Shown piece by piece: positions 6,861-12,556 of a DNA stretch of 20,108 nucleotides. The DNA comes from a virus. The position numbers and the translations under genes are program-made. Within the stretch, counting starts at the first letter, position 1. The number at the start of each line of letters is the position of its first letter. The stretch is taken from positions 1-20,108 of the IMG/VR virus record IMGVR_UViG_3300020442_000314; one strand, 5' to 3'. The notes beneath the pieces were generated by a model. The model did not search any database. It saw nothing but the letters and a program-made list of their open reading frames with translations, and had not been told where the DNA came from.

Positions 6861-6955
6861 AGTTAGAAATAAAAAAAGCTAACAAAAAATTTTATAAAAA
6901 ATTAGAAAAAGAAAAAGCGTTAAGAAAAGAATTTAAAAAAAAATTTCATAATTAA
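6854..6955 (+). CDS. possible 33-residue lysine-rich small protein
   Basis: An ATG at 6854 overlaps the end of the 347-residue gene by seven bases (ATGGTAG, the same junction as at 2578) and runs to TAA at 6953-6955, two bases before the next start. The product has 12 Lys and 1 Arg in 33 residues, with a helix-friendly pattern (VELEIKKANKKFYKKLEKEK). It fills an otherwise empty 97-base gap in a genome whose other gaps are 37 bases or less, which supports its being real. However, A-rich DNA makes Lys-rich open frames by chance. It could be a tiny helical assembly factor, a leader or nothing. Confidence 0.4.
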   Translation: MVELEIKKANKKFYKKLEKEKALRKEFKKKFHN

Positions 6956-6957
6956 TC

Positions 6958-7923
6958 ATGCTTGGTTTTAGTGCGATCTCAGAAACTCCAATATCTTCAT
7001 TAGTAAAAGATGAAGGTTCTATCAGTGTTATTCTTACTGGTCAATCAGGAACAACTTCTGTAGGTTCTTTAACCTTTGTAGGAAAAGCCAATGTAACTCT
7101 TGGATCTCAATTAGGAACCTCTGCCCTTGGCTCAACTACTGTAGACGCAGAAGCTAATGCAATAGTAACTGGCTTAACAAGCACTAGTTCTTTAGGAAGT
7201 ATTGTTACAGATTCTGAGGCTAACGTTACTCCAGCGGGACAAGCAGGAACAGGAGCAATATCAGGTGTTGGTGTTAATGCTAGCGCTATAGCTGTTTTAC
7301 CTACTTTATTAGGAAATGTAGGTTCTGTTAGTGTTAGCATAAATGCAGCGGCCAATGTTTCTATTCCAGCTGCAGATGAGGCGGATGGTGAATTAGGGAC
7401 TTTAACAATTCAAGCTGAAGCAAAAGTTAGCCCAACAACTCAATTAGCAACAAGCGCTTTAGGCACTGTTACGATAGAAGCAAAAGCCAATGTAAACACC
7501 ACTGGTCAAACTGGCATATCTGCTTTAGGAACTGTTCTGCAAAATGCAGCAGCCAATGTAACGTTAACTGGTCAAGTTGGTACCGTAGTTTTAGGCACAA
7601 TAACTCAAAAATCTTCAAACCGTGTAAATGTTAACGGATTAAGTTCTACCACAAACATTGGTACGCTCACTTTTATAGGTAAGGCAAATGTAACTCCTAA
7701 CGGCCAGGTCGGTACTTCTGGAGAATTTCAAGTATTAGTTTGGGGAGAAGTAGATGAAAGTCAAAATTCTAATTTTGGTCAAATCTCTACTACACAAACA
7801 CCTAGTTATTCAAATATAAACAACGATCAAGAATCAAGCTTTAGCGAAATAACAGATACACAAACATCAAACTTTAGCGAAATAACAAATACACAATCTC
7901 CAGACTGGGAAGATGTGGCTTAA
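6958..7923 (+). CDS. repeat-built tail fibre protein (22-residue repeats plus 11-residue aromatic repeats)
   Basis: A 321-residue protein built almost wholly of repeats. After a 23-residue head (MLGFSAISETPISSL, then VKDEGSIS), ten units of 22 residues (one of 23) run from 24 to 244, consensus like V-x-x-x-G-Q-x-G-T-x-x-L-G-T-x-T-x-x-A-x-A-N. A degenerate eleventh follows (245-264). From Trp262 six units of exactly 11 residues begin at W262, F273, Y284, F295, F306 and W317, each with Val/Ile at position 4 and Gln at position 8 in the first five. No Cys is present. The composition fits a slender beta-structured fibre. Similar 'ANVxxTGQxG' repeats ending in a WxxV tail occur in cyanophage tail proteins (recollection). 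Head module could dock to the tail; binding target unknown. Confidence 0.75.
   Translation: MLGFSAISETPISSLVKDEGSISVILTGQSGTTSVGSLTFVGKANVTLGSQLGTSALGSTTVDAEANAIVTGLTSTSSLGSIVTDSEANVTPAGQAGTGAISGVGVNASAIAVLPTLLGNVGSVSVSINAAANVSIPAADEADGELGTLTIQAEAKVSPTTQLATSALGTVTIEAKANVNTTGQTGISALGTVLQNAAANVTLTGQVGTVVLGTITQKSSNRVNVNGLSSTTNIGTLTFIGKANVTPNGQVGTSGEFQVLVWGEVDESQNSNFGQISTTQTPSYSNINNDQESSFSEITDTQTSNFSEITNTQSPDWEDVA
7027..7749 (+). repeat. 66-base tandem coding repeat (22-residue units, about 11 copies)
   Basis: Ten full units and one degraded unit encode the V...GQxGTxxLGTxTxxAxAN consensus. Boundaries fall at the Val after each 'AN' or 'AK'. The sixth unit carries one extra residue (it includes ADEADGE). 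Units differ considerably in base sequence, so the expansion is old or under diversifying drift. Units 1 and 10 share near-identical ends (TFVGKANVT and TFIGKANVT). Confidence 0.85.
7741..7920 (+). repeat. 33-base tandem coding repeat (11-residue aromatic units, six copies)
   Basis: Aromatic residues recur at exactly 11-residue spacing from W262 to W317 in the fibre at 6958. Two neighbouring units (7840-7872 and 7873-7905) are identical at 24 of their first 25 bases (both begin tttagcgaaataaca), showing a recent duplication. The last unit is cut short at WEDVA followed by the stop. Confidence 0.85.
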
Positions 7924-7960
7924 TAGTGATAATTTAACTATAATTTAACAGAGGTTAAAA
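7924..7960 (+). promoter_or_regulatory. candidate -10 element and ribosome-binding site before the collar fibre
   Basis: The longest gap in the window (37 bases) holds TATAAT at 7939-7944 and an AGAGG Shine-Dalgarno at 7950-7954, six bases before the ATG at 7961. No good -35 is seen at 16-18 bases. A start site about seven bases after the -10 would fall on or next to the Shine-Dalgarno, so if the TATAAT is used the leader is very short. No hairpin-plus-T-run terminator is visible. Confidence 0.35.
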
Positions 7961-9136
7961 ATGGCTAGTTCATACAATAACGATTTAAGATTGGAGGAAA
8001 TGGGTACAGGAGAACAAATAGGTTCTTGGGGTACTACAACAAATACTAATTTAAGTCTGATTGCAGAGGCGTTTTCTTATCAAACAGAAGCGACTTTTAG
8101 TTCTGATGCTGATGTTACAGCTACAATAGCTGACGGAGCCTCAGATAAATTTAGAGCTTTTTATTTAAAAATAACTTCTAGTGCAACTTTGACAGCAACC
8201 AGAACTTTGACTATTGCTCCAAACACTCTTTCAAAAGTTATTTTTATTGAAAATGCTACTTCAGGAAATCAATCTATAAATATTTCTCAGGGATCAGGTT
8301 CAAATGTAACTGTAGCAACTGGTGTTACAAAAGCATGTATTTTAGACGGAGGCGGTTCGGGTGCTGTAGTTTATGACATGTTTGATAAAATTGATTTAGG
8401 ATCTAGTGCCAAAATATCAAACAAAGAAATTGTTTCAATAGACGGGACTCAAACTTTAACCAATAAATCCATAGACTCTGACAATAATACAATTACAAAT
8501 ATTGTAAATGCAGATATAAAATCTAGCGCTGGTCTTGAGTTTAGTAAGATGGAAAATCTAACTGCTTCAAGAGCTTTAGTTTCAGACTCTAATGGAGATG
8601 TTTCGGTAAGCGCTGTTACCGCAACAGAATTAAGTTATTTAGACGGAGTTACCTCTGCAATACAAACGCAGTTAAATAATATTGCGGATATGGTTCATCC
8701 AATAGGATCAATTTTTCAAACGGTGCATAATTATGCTGATTCAGCAGCAGTGGTTGCTGCGATAGGCGGCACAACATGGGTACGTTTTGGTGAAGGAAAG
8801 GTTATGGTTGGTTATAATGCAAGCGACACAGATTTTGATACTGCTGAAGAAACAGGCGGTGCAAAAACACATACACTAACCGAAGCACAATTACCTGCTC
8901 ACAGACACTTTTTATTTAGGAATGTAGGAGTTGGGAATATTGGTGATACCACAGCTAGTCTTTCAGCAGCACATTTTTATGCTGATGGATCACAAAGTTA
9001 TAGAATTAGAAAATCTTCAGCCACAAACGCATTTCTTGAGCCAGATATAACTTTATCAGGTCAAACAGGTAGTGGTTCTGCTCATAATAATTTACAACCG
9101 TATGTGGTTGTATACATGTGGAAACGAACAGCATAG
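7961..9136 (+). CDS. tail fibre with C-terminal collar-type receptor-binding domain
   Basis: A 391-residue protein. Residues 1-30 carry a common marine fibre N-terminus (MASSYNNDLRLEEMGTGEQ, IGSWGTTTNTNLSLI). A beta domain follows to about 150, then a shaft with 'GTQTLTNKSIDSDNNTITN' and the hinge TELSYLDGVTSAIQTQLN (about 222-240). From H246 (HPIGSIFQT) to the end lies a phage tail collar/gp12-like tip: WVRFGEGKVMVGYN, GGAKTHTLTEAQLPAHRH, and finally SGSAHNNLQPYVVVYMWKR. His314 and His316 form an HxH and a later His sits in 'AHNNLQP'; such His clusters bind metal on the trimer axis in related fibres. It is the last fibre gene before the lysis cassette and has its own Shine-Dalgarno. Host receptor unknown. 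Confidence 0.85.
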   Translation: MASSYNNDLRLEEMGTGEQIGSWGTTTNTNLSLIAEAFSYQTEATFSSDADVTATIADGASDKFRAFYLKITSSATLTATRTLTIAPNTLSKVIFIENATSGNQSINISQGSGSNVTVATGVTKACILDGGGSGAVVYDMFDKIDLGSSAKISNKEIVSIDGTQTLTNKSIDSDNNTITNIVNADIKSSAGLEFSKMENLTASRALVSDSNGDVSVSAVTATELSYLDGVTSAIQTQLNNIADMVHPIGSIFQTVHNYADSAAVVAAIGGTTWVRFGEGKVMVGYNASDTDFDTAEETGGAKTHTLTEAQLPAHRHFLFRNVGVGNIGDTTASLSAAHFYADGSQSYRIRKSSATNAFLEPDITLSGQTGSGSAHNNLQPYVVVYMWKRTA

Positions 9137-9144
9137 AGGTAAAT

Positions 9145-9279
9145 ATGGAAATTTTATTATGGATTTTATTAGCACTATTAGTTAGTAAAATTATCTTAAA
9201 ATCTGCAGCTCCTTATACTAATAGAGCATTAGATGACAAAATAAAAGAATACTGGGAAAGTTTAAAAAATTATTTTTAA
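9145..9279 (+). CDS. 44-residue single-span membrane protein, holin/antiholin candidate
   Basis: ATG at 9145 is preceded by an AGAGGT Shine-Dalgarno (9135-9140) and the frame ends at TAA 9277-9279. An N-terminal hydrophobic span (MEILLWILLALLVSKIIL, residues 1-18) is followed by a charged amphipathic tail (TNRALDDKIKEYWESLKNYF). The stop overlaps the start of the 69-residue membrane protein by one base. Two tiny membrane proteins directly before a lysozyme without signal peptide make this a lysis cassette. Which of the two is the pore former and which the partner cannot be told from sequence. A spanin role is less likely, as no lipobox is present. Confidence 0.7.
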   Translation: MEILLWILLALLVSKIILKSAAPYTNRALDDKIKEYWESLKNYF

Positions 9280-9488
9280 TGGCTAGATCTACTGTAAACG
9301 AAGTTGATAAAAGACTTTCAGCACATGAAGCTGCTTGTGAACAGCGTTGGCGAGAAAATTGGAGAAGATTGGAAAATATTGAAAATGGCATAATGTCTTT
9401 AAACAAATTGATAAGAAACAGTTTAATTTTTTCCTTGACTATATTTTTGGGAATTACAGGATTTCTAACAAAAATTATCTTTTTTTAA
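9279..9488 (+). CDS. holin-like protein, coiled coil plus C-terminal membrane span
   Basis: A 69-residue protein. Residues 4-45 are a charged helix of coiled-coil type (NEVDKRLSAHEAACEQRWRE, then NWRRLENIENGI). Residues about 48-69 are a hydrophobic C-terminal span (LIFSLTIFLGITGFLTKIIFF). This is the layout of XhlA-like and many marine-phage putative holins. The 'DKRLxxHExxCxxRW' helix is recurrent in cyano- and pelagiphage lysis cassettes (recollection). It is sandwiched without gaps between the 44-residue membrane protein (one-base overlap) and the lysozyme (ATG directly after its stop). The tail-anchored topology would leave the coiled coil in the cytoplasm, where it could pair with the smaller protein. 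Confidence 0.75.
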   Translation: MARSTVNEVDKRLSAHEAACEQRWRENWRRLENIENGIMSLNKLIRNSLIFSLTIFLGITGFLTKIIFF

Positions 9489-9911
9489 ATGCAAGAACTT
9501 TTAAATCTGCTAAAGCTTCATGAGGGCTTTGTTAGTTATTGTTACGATTGTAGTGAAGGCTACAAAACTATTGGCTTTGGCAGACTTATAGATAAAAAAC
9601 TAGGCGGAGGTATTACAGAAGAGGAAGCAGAATATTTACTTAAAAATGACGTAAATAAATCTGTAAATGTTTTACAAAATAAATTAAATTTTTTTTCAGA
9701 ACTATCAGAAGTAAGAAAAACTGTTTTAATTGATATGTATTTTAATATGGGGAACAGATTGTTTAAATTTGAAAAGACACTTGAGCATATTAAAAACAAA
9801 AATTTTACTGAAGCCGCAGAAGAAATGTTAAACAGCAGATGGGCTGGCCAAGTAGGTCAAAGAGCTGTTAGGCTTTCAAAAATGATGGAGTCTGATGAAT
9901 ATCCTTTTTGA
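9489..9911 (+). CDS. endolysin, T4-type lysozyme (GH24, muramidase)
   Basis: A 140-residue protein cutting the peptidoglycan MurNAc-GlcNAc bond. Alignment by eye with T4 lysozyme gives Glu12 (LHEGF) for Glu11 and Thr27 (GYKTIGFGR) for Thr26. The position of Asp20 holds Cys21, giving the E-8aa-C-5aa-T form of the GH24 catalytic set, a known natural alternative to E-8aa-D-5aa-T. Asp20 is the neighbour just before it. The C-terminal helical lobe ends with a conserved SRWAGQVGQRAVRL. It is shorter than the 164 residues of T4. There is no signal peptide or signal-anchor sequence, so it needs a holin to reach the wall. It follows the holin-like gene with no gap, and its stop overlaps the nuclease ATG. 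Confidence 0.92.
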   Translation: MQELLNLLKLHEGFVSYCYDCSEGYKTIGFGRLIDKKLGGGITEEEAEYLLKNDVNKSVNVLQNKLNFFSELSEVRKTVLIDMYFNMGNRLFKFEKTLEHIKNKNFTEAAEEMLNSRWAGQVGQRAVRLSKMMESDEYPF

Positions 9912-10342
9912 TGACACGCCAAACAGAACGCATAGGAAGATCAGGCGAGTACGCTGTAGCTAGTTTTTTAAGCTTAGAAAGCGACACCGTTCATGTTTTA
10001 CCGCATGGTAGTCATGCTGACATAATATTTGAAATAAATGACATTATGTACAAGTGCCAAGTAAAAACATGCTCTGTAAAGAAAATGTGCCATAAAACTC
10101 ATAAAAGAGTGAATTGGTGTTTTGACATGCGTAGAGGGGCTAATACAAAGCTTAGAGACTATAAAAAAGGTATGGTTGACCTTTATGCTTTTTATTGTTT
10201 GGAATACAATACAATAATATTTAAAATTTTTAAGGACGGCAAAAGAACGAAAATAACTTTTAAAGACTCTCTTATGAAAAATATAAATTCAAAAGAAAGT
10301 TTACAAAATGCTCTTAATGAAATAAAAAATGGCTTTAATTAA
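9911..10342 (+). CDS. PD-(D/E)XK-like endonuclease
   Basis: A 143-residue protein. I choose ATG 9911 (one-base TGATG overlap with the lysozyme stop) over a TTG at 9908, because this is the standard junction in the window. The pattern fits a small restriction-like fold: helix with Glu13 (GRSGEYAVASFL), strand with Asp37 (HADIIFEIND), then Gln50-x-Lys52 (YKCQVKT), the Q-x-K variant of E-x-K. A later segment (DYKKGMVDLYAFYCLEYNTIIFKI) resembles the closing strands of the PDDEXK group found in phage and intron endonucleases. Five Cys are present, two near each other. Substrate could be host DNA, phage junctions or a competitor genome. The gene lies between lysis and nozzle genes and its 3' end overlaps the nozzle start by 14 bases. 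Confidence 0.65.
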   Translation: MTRQTERIGRSGEYAVASFLSLESDTVHVLPHGSHADIIFEINDIMYKCQVKTCSVKKMCHKTHKRVNWCFDMRRGANTKLRDYKKGMVDLYAFYCLEYNTIIFKIFKDGKRTKITFKDSLMKNINSKESLQNALNEIKNGFN

Positions 10343-12191
10343 ATATAAATTCAAACCTGGTATTGATAGAGAAGGCACTTCCTATTCTAATGAAGGGGGT
10401 TGGTTTGATTGTAATTTAGTTAGATTTAGAATGGGTTTGCCTGAAAAATTTGGCGGTTGGGCAAAACTTTTATCTGCTACTTTTAAAGGTACAGCAAGAT
10501 CAATATTTAATTGGATTGCCTTAGATGGTACAAGATATTTAGGCTTGGGGACTCATTTAAAATTTTATATACAAGCAGGTAATACTTTTGATGACATTAC
10601 TCCTATAAGAAAAACAGTAACGGGTAGTATTACCTTTACAAAAGTAGCTGATGGATCTAGTTCGATAAAAGTTACTGACAGCAATCATGGGGCTAACCCT
10701 GGTGATTTTGTAACTTATAGTGGGGCTAGTACATTAGGCGGTAATATTACTGCTGCCGTTTTAAATCAAGAATATCAAATACAATCTATATCTACTACAA
10801 ATGGTAACGAATATTTTATTAATGCAGTTGATACAAGTGGGAACGCTGTAACAGCTAATTCAAGTGATAACACTAGCGGAAGTGCAAATGGTGTTTATCA
10901 GATTGTCACAGGACTTGATGTTTTTGTAGAAGGTACAGGTTGGGGTTCAGGTGCTTGGAGTGCAGGAGGTTGGGGTTCATCTAGTCCTCTGTCATCTGCA
11001 AACCAATTAAGAATATGGTCGCAAGATAACTACGGAGAAGATTTAGTTATGGCAATTAGAGGTGGTGGTATTTTTAGGTGGGATGAGTCATCAGGAACAA
11101 ACACAAGAGCTGTAGAATTAAGCTCTATAACTGGAGCAAACCAAGTTCCTACTAAAGCTATACAGGTTTTAACTTCTGAAACCAACAGGCATTTGATTGT
11201 TTTAGGTGCAGATCCTATAGTTACAGGATCTCGTTCAGGTGATTTAGATCCTATGTTGGTTGCTTTTTCTTCATCAGAAGATTTATTGGATTTTGAACCA
11301 AGAACAACAAATACTGCGGGAAGTGTAAGGCTATCTTCTGGCTCACAAATTGTTGGTGGAATAAAAGCTAGACAAGAAGTTGTTATTTTTACAGATACAT
11401 CAATTTATAGTATGACTAACATAGGGCCGCCTTTGGTATTTGCCATAAATTTAATTGATGAAGCTGCTGGCTTAATGGGGCCTAATGCTTGTGTAAATGG
11501 CCCTGAAGGTGTTTATTTTATGGGTAAAGATGCTTTTTATGTATATAAAGGATCCGTTAGTGAATTACCTTGTACTGTCAAAAATTATGTTTTTTCAGAT
11601 TTTAATACAGCTCAAGCCTTTAAAACTTTTGCTTTTACAAATAAACAACACTCTGAAATAGGTTGGTTTTATCCTAGTAGTTCTTCTCAAGAAAACGATA
11701 GGTATGTTATTTACAACTACCAAGAAGCCGTTTGGTATTACGGTCAACTTACAAGGACATGTTGGTTAGACACAGGAGTAGTTTCTTACCCACAAGCTAC
11801 TGCTAATAATTATTTGTATCAACACGAAGTTGGATTTAATGATGACGGTAGTGAAATGCAAAATGTATTTATTGAGTCAGCAGATTTAGATATACAGGAT
11901 GGTGAAAATTTTTCTTTTGTAAAAAAATTAATACCTGACATAAAATTTTTAACTACTGACTCTTCAACTAATGTAAATATAGAAACAAAGGTAAGAAACT
12001 TTCCTGGCGATAGTCTTTCTTCGGTAGCAACTTCAACAATTAGCCCATCTACCAAGCAATCTCATATAAGAGGAAGAGGTAGGCAAGTGGTTTTTAAAAT
12101 TAAGTCAAATGATGGAGACTCTGGAAATAATGGAGTAGGTTGGAGATTAGGAGATACAAGACTAGAAGTACAGCCTGACGGAAGAAGATAA
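10329..12191 (+). CDS. tail nozzle / DNA stabilization protein (SU10 nozzle-like, P22 gp10-like role)
   Basis: A 620-residue beta-rich protein. The N-terminus (MALIKYKFKPGIDREGTSYS, then EGGWFDCNLVRFR) is a widely conserved start in marine podovirus nozzle proteins, so ATG 10329 is preferred although it overlaps the nuclease by 14 bases and lacks a Shine-Dalgarno. An inserted Ser/Gly/Thr-rich beta domain lies at about 95-190. Residues about 196-254 carry the family signature (WGSGAWSAGGWG, then LRIWSQDNYGEDLVMAIRGG). The remaining part is propeller-like, with repeated 'W/F-Y' strands (SEIGWFYPSSSS, AVWYYGQLTRTCWLDTG), ending near WRLGDTRLEVQPDGRR. The protein would sit below the adaptors and plug the DNA channel in the virion. 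It is coupled by a one-base overlap to the next gene. Confidence 0.8.
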   Translation: MALIKYKFKPGIDREGTSYSNEGGWFDCNLVRFRMGLPEKFGGWAKLLSATFKGTARSIFNWIALDGTRYLGLGTHLKFYIQAGNTFDDITPIRKTVTGSITFTKVADGSSSIKVTDSNHGANPGDFVTYSGASTLGGNITAAVLNQEYQIQSISTTNGNEYFINAVDTSGNAVTANSSDNTSGSANGVYQIVTGLDVFVEGTGWGSGAWSAGGWGSSSPLSSANQLRIWSQDNYGEDLVMAIRGGGIFRWDESSGTNTRAVELSSITGANQVPTKAIQVLTSETNRHLIVLGADPIVTGSRSGDLDPMLVAFSSSEDLLDFEPRTTNTAGSVRLSSGSQIVGGIKARQEVVIFTDTSIYSMTNIGPPLVFAINLIDEAAGLMGPNACVNGPEGVYFMGKDAFYVYKGSVSELPCTVKNYVFSDFNTAQAFKTFAFTNKQHSEIGWFYPSSSSQENDRYVIYNYQEAVWYYGQLTRTCWLDTGVVSYPQATANNYLYQHEVGFNDDGSEMQNVFIESADLDIQDGENFSFVKKLIPDIKFLTTDSSTNVNIETKVRNFPGDSLSSVATSTISPSTKQSHIRGRGRQVVFKIKSNDGDSGNNGVGWRLGDTRLEVQPDGRR

Positions 12192-12526
12192 TGTCTCGAT
12201 TGCTTAAAACAGCATTACCTTTTGCTACAAGCGAAGTTTCTCCGCAACTTTATAATAGATTAGTAAGAATACTTGAGTTAAATGTTGGTAGCTTTGATCC
12301 TGACAGAACACCACACTTTACACAAGCTGAATTAAACACTTTAGATTTTCAAGAAGGTGATGTAATATGGAATACAACTGTTGGCTCTTTACAAGCTTAT
12401 TTAGGCAACAGATTTGTTCAGTTAACAGAACCAACTGTAAAAAGTGCTGGTTTTGAACTGCTTGGCTCAGTAGGTGCGTTGAAAATAGACGTTAAACTTA
12501 GTGGTGGTATTAAAATAGAGTTGTAG
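12191..12526 (+). CDS. small virion-associated protein, unknown function
   Basis: A 111-residue protein starting on the last base of the nozzle gene. The N-terminal half is mixed (ALPFATSEVSPQLYNRLVRI, a helix). The middle has a strand-turn set GDVIWNTTVGSLQAYLGNRF, which resembles the 'xxNTTxxxLQxYxGxxW' hairpins of phage fibres and tail tip proteins. The last 30 residues are beta (SAGFELLGSVGALKIDVKLS). No Cys, membrane span or enzyme motif. Coupling to the nozzle suggests a tail-tip or nozzle-linked part. A 30-base gap with a TATAAT follows. Confidence 0.7.
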   Translation: MSRLLKTALPFATSEVSPQLYNRLVRILELNVGSFDPDRTPHFTQAELNTLDFQEGDVIWNTTVGSLQAYLGNRFVQLTEPTVKSAGFELLGSVGALKIDVKLSGGIKIEL

Positions 12527-12539
12527 CCCCACTATTGCT

Positions 12540-12556
12540 TATAATAAAATAACAAG
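12540..12556 (+). promoter_or_regulatory. candidate -10 element before the ejection-protein genes
   Basis: TATAAT at 12540-12545 lies in the 30-base gap between the small virion gene and the first ejection gene, followed by aaaataacaag and ATG 12557. No Shine-Dalgarno is present, and a transcript beginning at the usual distance would have a leader of only about five bases. No convincing -35 is seen at 16-18 bases (a TTGTAG at 12521-12526 is 13 bases away). Confidence 0.35.

Noticed and set aside
7027-7749. 66-base repeats considered as a CRISPR or DNA-level repeat array
   Set aside because: There are no identical repeats with unique spacers. Periodicity is in the protein and the frame is open throughout.
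7961-9136. Collar-fibre C-terminus considered as a variable region of a diversity-generating retroelement
   Set aside because: No reverse transcriptase or template repeat is present in the window and no near-duplicate of the 3' end was seen.
9908-9910. TTG start for the nuclease giving an extra N-terminal Met
   Set aside because: ATG 9911 gives the standard one-base TGATG overlap seen elsewhere in the window, and the extra residue adds nothing conserved.
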